DNA of 64,000 nucleotides from the NCBI RefSeq assembly GCF_901000735.1, contig NC_081551.1, positions 7,119,420 through 7,183,419 of the forward strand. Reading direction: 5' to 3'. Origin of the DNA: Corylus avellana (Eukaryota; Streptophyta; Magnoliopsida; Fagales; Betulaceae). Of this stretch, positions 1-11,833 are shown one piece after another (within the stretch, counting starts at the first letter, position 1; each line of letters starts with the position of its first letter). The position numbers and the translations under genes were made by a program. A model generated the notes under the pieces. That model was not told the origin of the DNA. It worked only from the letters and a program-made list of their open reading frames with translations, and searched no databases.

Positions 1-971
1 TAATTGGCATAAAAAATTAAATTTGATTGGCGAGGAAAATTAAGTTTATCATATTAGTATAAATTACTTGGTATATATATATATATATATATGTTTGTTG
101 TATATATATGCATGCGTAATCATTCTAGCTATATATTGTATACCAATTAATATAATTATCACATGCATGCATCTAATTCAACCATTTCATTAATATTAAG
201 TTGAACATGATATTATCATGCATGGATATATCAGTCTAGTAATATTAATATCATAGCCATATTAATTTTTTAAAAATATATAAAACATACTGAATATATT
301 TATTTTATAAGACCCGCAAACCTCACATGAACTCGGCCAACACAAAATATGTGGTCGGTGAGTGGATACATCTAATTATCTATACATCTAGAATATTAAT
401 TTATTTATTCTTTAATTAATTGTAATTGTGTTGTATGGATATATAATGTGGACATATAAGAAGAAAAAAAATGATATAATATAATAAATTATATTTGTAA
501 TAGAAATTATATGATAGAGTAAATCTAATTTTAATACAAATATAATTTAATATATAATCTTAATAAAATTAAAATAAATATAATTTATTATATTTTAAAT
601 TATATAATATAATTAAATATTATATTATATGTTTTTGACATGCCATGTGTGGCACGTCAAAAACTTTTGACGCGCCATATGTGGCACGTCAAAAACTTTT
701 GAATGGCACGTCAAAAATATTTTGACGTGTTGTAGTTAAAACGTCAAAACATTTTGATGTGTCTAACCAACACGTCAAAAAAAAATTAACATTTTATTGT
801 AATTAGGAAATAATTGATATAAAAAATATGTATTAAAAAATAATTAATTTTAATTGGCATAAAAAATTAATTTTGATTGGATAGGAAAATGAAGTTTATC
901 ATATTAATTAGTATAAATTACTTGGTATATATGTATATGTATATGTATATATATATCACATGCATGCCAAT
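1..971. repeat. AT-rich contig with an internal direct repeat
   Basis: No gene is visible. About 85 bp at 1-85 recur as a diverged direct copy at 851-935; both begin TAATTGGCATAAAAAATTAA and both run into a TA-rich tract. The stretch between them is AT-rich and holds the GACGTG palindromes listed separately. The second copy lies just before an assembly gap, so the repeat may have stopped the assembly. Confidence 0.6.
631..780. repeat. Clustered GACGTG/CACGTC palindromic repeats
   Basis: Two imperfect palindromes lie back to back at 631-664 and 665-694. Each has TTTTGAC(G/A)(T/C)G on the left and GTGGCACGTCAAAA on the right. More half-copies (GCACGTCAAAA, ACGTCAAAA) follow at about 704-780. 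This looks like a small foldback repeat or decayed MITE. The ACGT cores match bZIP-type sites, but nothing shows a regulatory role. Confidence 0.5.
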
Positions 972-1071
972 NNNNNNNNNNNNNNNNNNNNNNNNNNNNN
1001 NNNNNNNNNNNNNNNNNNNNNNNNNNNNNNNNNNNNNNNNNNNNNNNNNNNNNNNNNNNNNNNNNNNNNNN
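972..1071. other. Assembly gap (100 N)
   Basis: A run of exactly 100 N, probably a placeholder of unknown true length. Confidence 0.99.
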
Positions 1072-1577
1072 ATAACCCACAGGGACCTCCTGTGATAAAA
1101 ATGAAACCCCAGGGGGGAAAAAATAAAGTTGTGAAACCACAGGGGGTTTTGGAGTATTTAACCCTTTGAATAAATAAAACCGGAAGATTAATTAAAAAAA
1201 ATTCGGCCAATAAATCGAGCGCGTGAAAATAAAAAAATAATAGAGTGCTACAATAGTATTGAAAGGGTGACGTCTCTTTTGTTGCTTTGTCGTTTCGTCG
1301 TCTTTATCATGAGGCAAGATGGGGCCCGCTGCCTGGGTACGCGCACGTCGGCAGATCGACCCATAAACAACGACGACGAGGACGACGATTTGCTCAAGAG
1401 AGCATTGAGAGCGAGAGAGAGAGAGAGGGGGCTGCCCCACTTGCCACCATGCACAGCCTGAAAGCTGTCTGCTGCCCGGAGCTTATCCGATCAGATTTCC
1501 ACGTGTGGGAGTAGCGCTGTTCTTCTTCTTCATGGCCACGTCTGACTTGGAAAGATGAGTATTTGTTTGTTGACAAA
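1072..1577. other. Intergenic, with a GC-richer island and a GA microsatellite
   Basis: 1072-1165 holds several copies of a CC(C)CAGGGGG-type motif, typical of dispersed plant repeats. 1260-1520 is clearly richer in GC than its surroundings, with a GA-repeat near 1410-1428 and a CACGTG G-box near 1500. This could be a promoter or 5' UTR relic. Short open frames here have no recognisable domain, so no gene is called. Confidence 0.35.
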
Positions 1578-1737
1578 TGTTAGAATCTAATAAAAATTTT
1601 ATATTTTGTTTATAAAAGTCTTAATAATACGATACTACATCATAATTTTTTGGAGAAAGAAAAAAAAAAAAAATGATGTGGCATCTTGTCACATAGACTT
1701 TTATAAATAAAATAAAAAATTTTATTAAATTCTAGCA
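1578..1737. mobile_element. MITE-like element, about 160 bp, with terminal inverted repeats of about 44 bp
   Basis: The left end (TGTTAGAATCTAATAAAAAT) is the reverse complement, with a few mismatches, of the right end, which finishes ATTCTAGCA. Both arms reach inward to TTTATAAAAGTCT / AGACTTTTATAAA. The centre is A-rich. I could not define a clear target duplication, so the superfamily is not assigned. Confidence 0.6.
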
Positions 1738-3334
1738 TATCTCTTTGTTTGTCTGTGACTCAAGTTTTTTTTTTTTTTTTTTTTTTTTTAAGTGCCACTA
1801 ATATTATAATTAGATTTAAAAATTTATTTACATGTTATTAGAAATTATTATTAGATTTAAAATTTAATAGTTATCTTTTCAAAATATAATGATGATTTTT
1901 TTATCTTATCAAAAAGTGTAAGTGTATATAACATTTTTTTCTTAAAATTTTTTTTGAGATTATTGTTATAGATTTTTTAATGATTTAGGTTTAATTTCAA
2001 AATTTTCATTAAAAAGAGAGCGGATTAAATTTAGAACGTTGAACAAAATTACAAAATATCTCCGACAATTTTTTTCTAAAGCTTTTTTTTTTTTTTTTTG
2101 TAATTTTTTCATCTATTTAGATTTAATTTCAGGTTTTCCTCTGAACAACCGGCGAACCAACGGATTCTGGTATTGGCCAAGCTAGACCTCTTGAAATTAC
2201 TGTTACTCATGGATTTGTGGTGATTTTCTTATTGTGTTATTATTTCTTGAGAAATGCTACACAAATTCTTAAGTTTATATTCTCAATTGTTTATTTCGTG
2301 ACATGGCAATGAAAATTATCATCGAATTTCAGATTGATTACTATTAAATTTTTGATTCGAAGATAATTTTTACTACCCCTTAAAAAAGTAAGCATTTAAA
2401 AGCGTAAACTTGGGAATAAGCTAATAATCCCTTTACTAGATCTCTATATGACTAATATTTGTTGTTGCATGGTATGGGTGGTAATTTGTGTTCGCATGTT
2501 GGGTAGGATATAAGAATACATAAGTCAATCTTAACTTGACCCATCTAATAAAACAGGTCAAACTCCTCAACCCTAACTCGCGTAATGGATTCGTGTCAGG
2601 TTCGAGGGTTTTGTCGAAAATTGTCAACACTTACATAACGTGTCGGGTTTGAGACATGTCGAGGCATACGTATAGGACTATATAAGTCTATCATAATCCG
2701 ATCCATTTAATTAAACAAGATAGACCCATGAACTATAACCTGATAATTTCGTGTTGAGTTTGTTAAACTAACGATTAAATGATTAAATTTACCTCTTTCT
2801 GTAAGCTTAAGCTTTTGGGATAACTGGTAATTTACCATGGTATCACGGCCAAAAGTTTAGGGCTTGACTCCATCAATTCACCCACATTTAAATTAAATAT
2901 TTCACGTGTCGGGCTTTACCTATTAAAAGGGAGTTTGACCCCATACATGAAAGGGAATGTTAAACTAACAATTAAGTAATTAAATTTACCTCTTCTTATA
3001 AGCTTAAGTTTTTGGAATAAATGATAATTTAACATTGTTCATATTAAATTTGCGAGTCATGTAAAAAATTATCAGTTCTATTGCACAGTTGTGAATGTAA
3101 TTAGTAGCAGCGGTTTCATGATCTCAATTGTTGACATCAAATTGCTTCAAGGATAATAACAGTGTTTAAAAATTTTAGTTAACTAACCAGTCATCTAGAG
3201 GAACTAAGTAATCTTAGTTGGATCAATAGTGAGTTTGGCTAATAACTGGTTAGTTTAATTATGAGCTATGATTTTGGAATGTAGTTTGTCAAATCGCGTT
3301 GTAATTCAATGGTTTAAAGTGAAGTTACCCCTTA
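1738..3334. other. Intergenic AT-rich sequence, no gene seen
   Basis: Long T and A runs near 1766-1790 and 2080-2100. 2450-2780 resembles a degenerate dispersed repeat with several GTCGGGTTT / GACCCAT-type segments, and a related segment recurs at 2860-3030. No open frame carries a recognisable domain. Confidence 0.5.
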
Positions 3335-3339
3335 AAAAT

Positions 3340-3781
3340 GTGAGGCAATACACAATCAAGCACCAAAATATGTAAAGTAATAAATCAGGCAGACACAGAT
3401 ACTTTGGAGATGAAGAGGAAACCTTTTAGAAATCGTTCTAAAAGTAAAACCTGTCTGGGGTAGTCAAACCCAGGAAATTACTATAAAAAAAATATTCTAG
3501 AGATTACAGACACAGGGAACACTTACAACCATTTGCGAGTCCTTAACCCTGTAAGATCGACAAGTCTTTAACTCGTCTTCTTGCTCACAATCTTCTTCAC
3601 GTGATTCTCCTTTATCGGACCCTACCGATAGACTTCTCAACTATAGTTTATCAACGAACTATTTCAATCAAACAATTACTCTAAGATAGATGCGTTCTAG
3701 CTCACATACAAAAGAACTCTCTTAGCTCAGCCTATCACGAACTCTGGGGTGGAAATTCATAACTATACAGATCTGTAGAGA

Positions 3782-3828
<47 letters not shown>

Positions 3829-4252
3829 CCAAAAGACCCCTAATTTAATCGAAATACAATTTCAATTGAAATTAGACTTAGAAGTTACGGGCAGTCCGTA
3901 CATCAAGTAAGCTCGTCCAGACGGCGCTAGTTTTAACACAAGAAAACTAGTAATTATACACCCATCCGAACGGCACTAGGGCAACATTGCAAACTCCAGT
4001 TCTCTGGCGCGGCGCGCCGGACGACTTGCAGACGAGACTTTAGACGAGGCTCTCGGGAAAACATAGATTATCCTTGTTTGGACTCCATGTAAACGGGCTT
4101 GCAGACGAAGCTCTCGGGTTGATGAAATAACTTGCATCACTGCTGTTCGTCCGGATGTCCATGCTTCCCGTTCAGACGATCTTGCCTGGATATGAACTTT
4201 TGCACTTCAAAGTAGAGAGATGTACAACATTGATCACTGAATTTAGCCAACA
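3340..4252 (-). repeat. Remnant solo LTR of a SIRE/Maximus-like copia element
   Basis: 3400-3480 is clearly related to the LTR of the large copia element in this window (13550-13640): both carry GAAGAGGAAACC, then AAAACCT, then CAAACCCAGGAAAT. Read on the minus strand the LTR would begin TGTTGGCTAAATTC at 4252. The outer ends are approximate; A-rich flanks (AAAAT on both sides) may be a target duplication. The LTR contains a TA microsatellite at 3783-3827. Confidence 0.5.
3783..3827. repeat. (TA)n microsatellite
   Basis: An uninterrupted run of about 22 TA dinucleotides, inside the old LTR. Confidence 0.95.
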
Positions 4253-7044
4253 AAAATACTAACACTAACATAAATGCTAGATGCTATTTCTTCTTTGAAA
4301 TAGATGAATCAATAGAGGGACACTGCTTATCAAATACAAAATTAATGTAATTATAAAATTTTGCACTAGCTTTAATTCAATCAAGGAGCACTTTCATAAC
4401 TTGATTATTTATTTATTTATTTTTTTTGTAATAAATGAAGTTGAATATCATGTCTTTAAAAAAAATGAAGAACTATTCATCAGAATTTAAGAACTCACAG
4501 CAGAGTCAATAATTTTACTCAAGATCCTCCAAACTAGATTGTCGACATCACACATCAACTAGGTGTCGTGAGAACCGATCAACTTAATACGCACACCACA
4601 TCTTTTTCTCTTATTATGTGCTTACCTGCAAGAATGGTTAGTAAAGTGGTATTCTTTGCACACAATTAGCAACATCTATGTATTTTCTCCACCACAACAT
4701 GAGTAACCACTCACTTTTGTTATTATTAATGATCATGGATGTTCTCTAACAAACTCAGCATATCACAATAGAAATTGCTAAGTTCTAAAAATCCATAAAA
4801 AAACATAACTCTTTTTGTTGCAAGATTCATAACCCAACATTAAAAAATTATTTGACAAACAAATTAAATTGACACAAATTTGAGTTCAAACAATTGAAAA
4901 CTATTTCAATCAAAATATTTTCACTTCCAATACGTATGTACACATGAAATTAAGCTTTTCTTCTGATAAATAAATCAATTATCAAATATTTTTTCATAAC
5001 AAAATCTTTCCACTCAAGAATTGATTTTATCTTTCTCATATGCGAATTGTATACCTCAAACTCTTATAGTATTTGACTTCTCATAAGTTTATATACTATT
5101 GTTATGATCTAATCAAAATATTTGTGCAACCATCAGAATCTACATTTAAGATTGTTGGAAATAATTTTGGATGGTGCACAAATTCTCATTGATAAAATAA
5201 TTACAATCTGAAAATTAACAATAAAATAGAAGAGATGAAAAGTAGAGTTTAGAAAGATCTCACAATATGCTATAGAATCATGCCAGAGCGTTGTCTTTAA
5301 AGGTTGATTTGTGTCTCTCGGAGTATATAACTTGGTGGGATTGGATCATTTGACACGCAACCTCCTAGGATTAGACTATAATTTCTACCTTTGCTAAGGA
5401 TGCACTTCCAATAACAAAGGCTAATAGAACAACCATTTTCTTTCCTCAATGTAGATGATGAAAATGCAACACCAAAAACAGTTGCTAGTGGGGGAATGAA
5501 AATATAACCCAACTACACGAAAACAGAATGTGGTAAAATAACAAAAGCCTTTTCAACCCGAGTTATCTACCAAAAACTCTTTTGGTGACATATATATATA
5601 AAACATGTTGGGCTGTTGATTCTCATAAATGTCATAAATAACAAAACAAAAGTAATGACCAAATCGTCATAGCAATTGATCAAAAGCCATAAAATATATT
5701 AATAACCGACGGTCAGGAACGGTAAAAGAAAAAAATTAATAGCTTTAAAATGTTATAAAAGTAATATGATACTATACTAAATACTCATGAAACAAGATTG
5801 CTTTAGAGTAAAATGCTATCTCGTCTTAAATACAAATGGTACAAACCATAAAAACTGTTAAGAAAAAGGGCTAAAAAAATAAAGTAGGTTTGTAACATTA
5901 CAACATAAAGCAGGCAGAGATCTAAAGCAAAAGGTGCTGGATAGAGTGAGTCATGCGTGTGTCGCTGCTTTCCAAGGATAGGGAAAATTAGTTTGGACAC
6001 TAAGATCATGTATCTATGTGCAGAATCTTTAATTGTATTTTAATTTCAAAACTTAAACCCATTTCTATTGCACTTTTCATTATAGGTAAAATAAGCCAGG
6101 TAAAAAAAGTTATCAAACTTCTTTCAATAGAAAGACATACTAAAAGTTATACACCAATGCATTAGTAATCATAGTGACACAATCACGCACAGAACATTAC
6201 ATAAATGTATAAATCACATAATTTTATTTTATTTTTAATTTTTTTTACTATCATAAGACTCTTAATTTTAGTTTAATCCATATAAATTTTTGAGAGTAAA
6301 ATGACCACGATACCACTTTCAACAAAGGGACATAGAGCAAAAGAGTTGCTAAGTGCATACTGATGTATGTGGTCCCATGAGTATTCGAGTAAAAGAAAGT
6401 TATGAGTAATTGATCATGTGGACGATGATCACTCAAGGTATACTTCCTCGGAGATTTCAAAGAATATTTGTCAGAAGCAAGGATTATATCCCAGTTGATA
6501 GCACCAGGGACTCCTCGATAGAATGGTGTATCAATAGAAGGAATTGAATACTCTTAAAAATGGTCATAGCTATGATGAGGTAAACCACTCTGCTTGTATC
6601 ATTTTGGGATGTAGTTTAATTATGATTTTGGAAGTATTAATTGTAGCTCAAATTATTTTTTTCCACATTTTGCTATTTTATTCACTCTAATAGGTGTTGT
6701 ATGGTAGTTTTTTTTTTTCAGTTAATTACAAGTTAATTAATTTGAGAAGTATGCCCAATAGCTCTTGACCTTAATTAATTAATTAAATTTGTGGGTGTTA
6801 CAAGTATAGTTTATGTAAAATACTACATGGGCATTATAATGATGTAATAATAACATTATCAAACGGGTAAAGTGGGAGTGCGAGAGTTATACCTCTCAAA
6901 ACTGCATCACGCAACGTTGCATTTTCACTCATGCATGGCTTTGCCACTAAGAAACAACTCCTTTCAACTCTCTATGTATCTTTCTTGCCTTTTAGTGTCT
7001 TAGAGTGAAGGAGAGAAACTTGGTGTGAAAATTTTGAACGTCTG
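4253..7044. other. Intergenic AT-rich sequence, no gene seen
   Basis: No open frame here shows a domain I recognise. 6116-6290 shares a diverged segment with 50227-50345, on the other side of the transposon nest: both contain ACTAAAAGTTATACACCAAT and, further on, TTTAATCCATATAAAT. That segment is probably a dispersed repeat. Confidence 0.5.
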
Positions 7045-7264
7045 TGTAACACTCCGGTGTTATATTTGAAAGATTAGGAGTAACTCACATAGAATTGATA
7101 GGTTGTAAAAACAGTCATAAATACTAAGTCCCATATTGGTTAGTTATTAGATGAAACTAAGCTTTATAAGGGATTTTAGTCAAGTTTCAAATTGTTTAAT
7201 CTGTTTGAGAGATGAAGTAGAAGAAGAAGAAGAAACTCAAGGTTTGAATGTTAGATAATATATT
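7045..7264 (+). repeat. Probable partial LTR, cut by the gap
   Basis: Begins TGTAACACTCCGG and has a CTTTATAAGG TATA-like box near 7160, a layout common in plant LTRs. It runs into the gap at 7265, so the other end and the target duplication cannot be seen. Confidence 0.35.
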
Positions 7265-7364
7265 NNNNNNNNNNNNNNNNNNNNNNNNNNNNNNNNNNNN
7301 NNNNNNNNNNNNNNNNNNNNNNNNNNNNNNNNNNNNNNNNNNNNNNNNNNNNNNNNNNNNNNNN
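7265..7364. other. Assembly gap (100 N)
   Basis: Placeholder gap. If the next contig is turned round (see findings), this gap should hold the first 9 bp of the copia 5' LTR together with the missing 5' parts of gypsy-I and the Tat element. Confidence 0.99.
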
Positions 7365-8378
7365 ATGAAACTGGAATGAATGCAAGGATTTTAAAAAGCT
7401 GTCGATACAACCAATGTAATGGCCATGTCCGGACATGTAAGTGCAGTGTCGGACCGCATCCCCAAAAATAAAATAATTTTTTTTTTTTTTTAATTGTTTA
7501 GATATCCAATAAACCATGTATGTCCCTTTGAATATCTAACATTCCGGAGTGATCAACAAATAGCAATTTCACCATTAATGTACAATATGCATGACACATC
7601 CTTGTTCTGTGAATTCAGTCAAGGACGCAATAATTAGAAATCTCATGTGAGTGTGTAGTGTGTTAGGACATCTAGACAGACATTTAGTAAATGAAAGACA
7701 CAGTCTGATTCAAGCCACAGTAAAACCTTATAATGTTAGGACCTAGATTCCCTCATCCAATATACTCCCCTTGAGACTAATCATTCGCTTTATCATGTCC
7801 TTTAGTAATCATCTAGGTCCGCAATGATTTGATCACTGATTCTTTCTTTAGGGACAAACAGAAGCAAAACTAAGTCATCTGAGCTTATTTTATCCCCCTA
7901 TTTTTTTTTTTTTTGAGAAAATGTTGGAATTTTTAGGAGCTAGGTTCAACTAACGAGTTGGTCAAGTGGATAGAACTGACACTACCTATCTTCCAAACAA
8001 AATGGTTGCTCCAAATTCCCAAACACATAACAAAAATCTAAACCTAATGGGGGCAAAAAGTGCATAATTTGGAACATGAGAAAAACTGACTCTTACTCCT
8101 TTAATAGTTTTCAGAAGAACAAGGTATATCAGAAACATATGGAGCAGTAGATGTAAATTGCAGAAATATTGACCCCACTCATATGTAAAATATTCCTTTG
8201 AGCACAAGACATGAGAAACTGACTATCCAACAAATAAAGACAATTTCAAAAATAAAAGAAGCAAAGAAAATAAAGACAAGCAAAAACAAAAAACAATCAA
8301 AAACAAACAAAAATGCCCTAGAACAGCTATAGACAAATATCAATATGTTCAATTTCTAGGCATGTTCTATGTATACAA
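7365..8378 (-). other. Copia 3' spacer between pol and the extra ORF
   Basis: Non-coding internal sequence of the copia element; it is identical to 15640-16653 on the other arm. It contains a T-run near 7480 and another near 7905. No coding domain is seen. Confidence 0.7.
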
Positions 8379-9563
8379 TCATGAGAGATCGCATACACCA
8401 ATAGCATTCCTAAGATACTCAAACCTAGATCCATCTAGGGGTTTTGTAAACAGGTCAGCTAATTGGTGTTCAGTAGGCATAAATTCAAGAGATACCACCT
8501 GGGTTTCTACCAAGTCATGGATGAAATAATGACGAATGTCAATGTGTTTCGTGCGTGAATGTTGAACCGGATTCTTTGAGATGTTGATGGCACTCGTATT
8601 GTCACAGTAGACAATCATTTTTCCTTGATCAAATCCATAGTCCGCAAGAAGTTGCTTCATCCAGATGAGCTGTGTACAGCAGCTCCCAGCAGCTATATAT
8701 TCGGCCTCGGCAATAGAAAGAGAGATGGAGTTTTGTTTCTTACTCATCCAAGCGACCAAATTCGTTCCCACATAAAAACATCCGCCCGATGTACTCTTTC
8801 AATCATCAGCATTACCAGCCTAGTCAGCATCAGAATATCCTGCAAGTTCAAGATTTGTATTAGTAGAGAAATAAATTCCAAAATTGATTGTGCCATTGAC
8901 ATACCTGAGGGTCCGTTTAATAGCTGTCAGATGAGATTCCTTTGGATTAGCTTGGAATCGAGCACATACACCCACACTGAAAGATATATCTGGTCGACTA
9001 GCTGTGAGATAAAGGAGACAACCTATCATGCTTCTGTATAAAGTTTGGTCAACGGATTTCCCAGCCACATCTGCACTCAGCTTAACACTCGTACTCATGG
9101 GTGTGCGAGCATGACTTTTTCCATCCAACCTAAATCTCTTCACAAGATCTTTGGCATACTTTGGTTGAGACACAAAGATACCTTTGTTGGATTGTTGAAC
9201 TTGAAAACCTAGAAAATAGGTCAATTCACCTATCATACTCATTTCGAACTCTTGCTTCATTTCTGTAGAAAATTGATGAGCCTGTGAGTCAACCGTTGAG
9301 CCAAAGATAATGTCATCTACATAAATTTGGACAATGAGAAGTTGACTGCCTTTCCTACGGATGAACAATGTACGGTCAGCCTGTCCTCGGATGAACCCAT
9401 GTGCAAGAAGGTATGTTGTCAGACGTTCATACCAAGCTCTCGGAGCTTGTTTCAATCCATAAAGCGCCTTTTTCAGCTTGTAAACATGATCCGGATAAGT
9501 TGGATCCTGAAATCCTTTTGGCTGAGCTACATATACTTCTTCTTGAAGAATGCCATTAAGAAA
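7365..9563. repeat. Inverted-repeat arm 1 (2199 bp), overlapping contig ends
   Basis: This arm is the reverse complement of 14455-16653 over exactly 2199 bp. Paired positions add up to 24018 throughout. I found a single base difference (around 9512 versus 14506). Each arm starts directly at a 100-N gap. Confidence 0.95.
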
Positions 9564-9866
9564 AGCACTCTTGACGTCCATCTGATATAATTTGATCTGG
9601 AGATGACATGAGATGCTCAACAACATTCTGATAGATTCCAATCTGGCTACTGGTGCGAACATCTCATCAAAATCGACTCCTTCAACTTGAGTGTATCCTT
9701 GAGCAATCAATCGAGCTTTGTTTCTTACCACTGTACCATGCTCGTCAAATTTATTCTTGAAGATCCATTTGGTGCCAATGATATTCTGATCTTTTGGTTT
9801 TGGAACCAAATTCCAAACATCATTCCTAACAAACTGATTGAGTTCATCATGCATAGCTGCAACCTA
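8379..9866 (-). pseudogene. Copia reverse transcriptase and RNase H
   Basis: The upstream part (9854-8820, 344 aa) is the Ty1/copia reverse transcriptase. It shows the [11 protein letters not shown] and [18 protein letters not shown] blocks, the [16 protein letters not shown] block and the catalytic YVDDIIFGS. The downstream part (8771-8379, 130 aa) is the copia RNase H, with SIAEAEYIA, the DNTSAINISKNP block, RTKHIDIRHYFI and the terminal ADLFTKPL. Both parts share one frame and are separated by a TAG at 8820 and a TGA a few codons later. A TAG at 9864 separates the RT from the integrase side. The enzyme would copy element RNA in the cytoplasmic particle. An inverted copy is at 14455-15639. 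Confidence 0.92.
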
Positions 9867-10552
9867 ACTCTCATCTTCTAATGCGTCATTAACCTTCTTT
9901 GGCTCAAACTGAGAGAGATAACAAGAATAAGTGACTTGATTGACCACCCTGTTTCGCAGTCGTAGCCCTTCATTCACATTTCCCAGCAAATTTTCTCTAG
10001 GATGATTAAGTTTGACTCTGGAGGATGGTGCATGAGAGACCAAGTGTGGAACTGGTGAAGGAGTCATGCCTTTTGCATCTGAAGGTATTGATGGACGGAG
10101 TTCTGAAACATTCGGACTAGGAGGTTCATGAGTTTTATCAGACATATCAACTTGCTCCCCCTCAACCTGAGGTTCTTCTTCTGCAAAATGCTCCTTGGTA
10201 GTTTCATCATCGATGACAACATTTACTGATTCCATTACTGATTTGGTCCTTTTGTTATATACACGACTGGCTCGACTTGTATTGGAATATCCAAGAAAAA
10301 TTCCTTCGTCATTCTTTGCATCAAACTTCCCCAAGTTCTCCCTATCACGAAGAATGTAACATATGCTTCCGAAAACCCGAAAGTATTTGATAGTGGTTTC
10401 TTGCGTCGCCATAGCTCATAAGGTGTGTTGGTAGCTCTTGGTCTGAGAAAAACTCGATTAACAATATGACAAGCCATATGGACTGCTTCTCCCCAAAAAT
10501 GTTGTGCCAAATCCTTAGCATGTATCATCACTCTAGCCATTTCTTGTATGAC
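9867..10552 (-). pseudogene. Copia integrase C-terminal part and pol linker
   Basis: 10540-10420 continues the integrase frame (AEAVHMACHIVNR-like block, then TPYELW). A frameshift near 10400 moves the reading to the frame of 10412-9867, which holds the FRVFGSICYI and DEGIFLGYS blocks typical of the copia integrase C-terminus, followed by a low-complexity acidic/proline linker into the RT. Compared with intact copia pol the order and spacing are normal. The frameshift and the TAG at 10553 break it. Confidence 0.85.
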
Positions 10553-11833
10553 TCAATTTTTCCATTCAACTACTCCATTTTGTTGAGGAGTTATGGGGGA
10601 TGAGAATTCTTGTTTGATACCTTGCTGAGCACAATAATTTTCAAAACTTGAGTTCTCAAATTCTCTGCCATGATCGCTCCTCATCCGCTTGATGAGACAG
10701 TCTTGTTCATTTTGTATCTTATGAAACAAGATCTGAGTTTGTTCAAAGGCTTCAGATTTTTCTCTTAACAAAATTACCCATGTGTATCGAGAGAAGTCAT
10801 CTACGATCACCATAATGTATTTCTTGCCTCCCAAACTAGCTGTCCGTGTAGGGCCCATGAGATCCATGTGAAGAAGCTCTAAGTTTCGAGAGGTAACAAT
10901 ACCTAAGATCTTTTTGTGAGGAGTTCTAGTTTGTTTCCCCAATTTACATGGGCCACATTTTCCTTTATCAGCCTGATGAATCTTGGGTAAATCAGCTATG
11001 GCTTCTGTTTTTGAAATTCTTACCAAATCATGAAAATTTAGATGCCCCAACCGTTGATGCCACAATTCTCCAGTGTCCATGGTTGCCTTATTGCATTTTA
11101 TTGGAGAAGTTGAGGAGAGACAATAGCAGTTGTCAACAGTGCGCTCTCCTCCCATCAACCATTTTCCTTGAGAATCAAATATGCTGCATTCTTTCTTAGA
11201 AAACTGGACCACTAGATCATAATCACAAAATTGACTGATGCTCAATAAATTTGCCAGGAGTCTTTCAACATACAGCAATTCTTGTGGAGTAGGAGCACCG
11301 GAAATTTCCACAATTCCTTGACCGATCACCTTCGATTTGCTACCATCTCTATAAGTGATGCTTCCACCTCCTTTGCCTTCTTTAAGCTCTTTGAATAGAG
11401 ACATATCACCTGTCATATGTTTTGAACAACCACTATCCAGAAACCACAAGCAAGAGTGAAGCACACTTAAGGCAGTATGAGCAACAAGACATAGATGATC
11501 TTTCTTTTTAACGCAGACCTGTTCCTTTTGAGGAGGAATTTGCACATCCTTGTCAATCAAATTAGACATATCTTTTATATCAACAGAATTTGACAAAACA
11601 GCTAACTTCTCACAAATAAGTTTCACTTGAGCAGTTAAAACTTTTAGTTGATTTCCAATTCCAGGTTCATCTAGTCTAGGGATATTCTTCTGAGACCATG
11701 GTTGTTTAGCCCTAATTTGAAAACAGTTTGGTCGAGTATGACCTTTGACACCACAGTGAAAACAAGTAGGGATGAAGTTAGTCCTTACCGGAACTTTGAA
11801 TTTCAACTTATTTTTCTTGGTCACATCTTCTCA
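10553..11833 (-). pseudogene. Copia protease, GAG-pre-integrase and integrase core
   Basis: The 423-codon frame (11824-10553) starts with a CCHC knuckle (CFHCGVKGHTRPNC). It continues with the aspartic protease signature WFLDSGCSKHMTG, the pre-integrase zinc domain (ELWHQRLGHLNFHDL ... CGPCKLGK), then the integrase core with HMDLMGPTRT, DDFSRYTWV and RMRSDHGREFENSSFENYC. The DDE residues can be seen (LHMDL, RSDHG, QNGVVE). A TGA at 11831-11833 separates it from gag in the same frame, and a TAG at 10553 ends it early in the same frame. Confidence 0.92.

Noticed and set aside
1192..1576. Overlapping ORFs of 60-82 codons on both strands in the GC-richer island
   Set aside because: No domain, low-complexity charged or serine-rich translations on both strands, and no splice-supported gene model. 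Probably chance ORFs in a GC-richer stretch.
2220..2430. MITE starting GAGAAATGCTAC
   Set aside because: The ends are only weakly complementary and no target duplication could be found.
3783..3827. CRISPR-like or other regular arrays
   Set aside because: The only regular arrays are a TA microsatellite and the LTR or satellite repeats described; no spaced direct repeats of CRISPR type exist, as expected in a plant genome.
5297..6460. Short minus-strand ORFs (5297-5512, 5803-6009, 6251-6460)
   Set aside because: No recognisable domain or conserved pattern; AT-rich surroundings; no promoter or partner exons.
8625..9881. Plus-strand ORFs of 64-138 codons opposite the copia RT (and their mirror copies near 14308-15393)
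   Set aside because: Shadow frames of the reverse transcriptase and RNase H genes.
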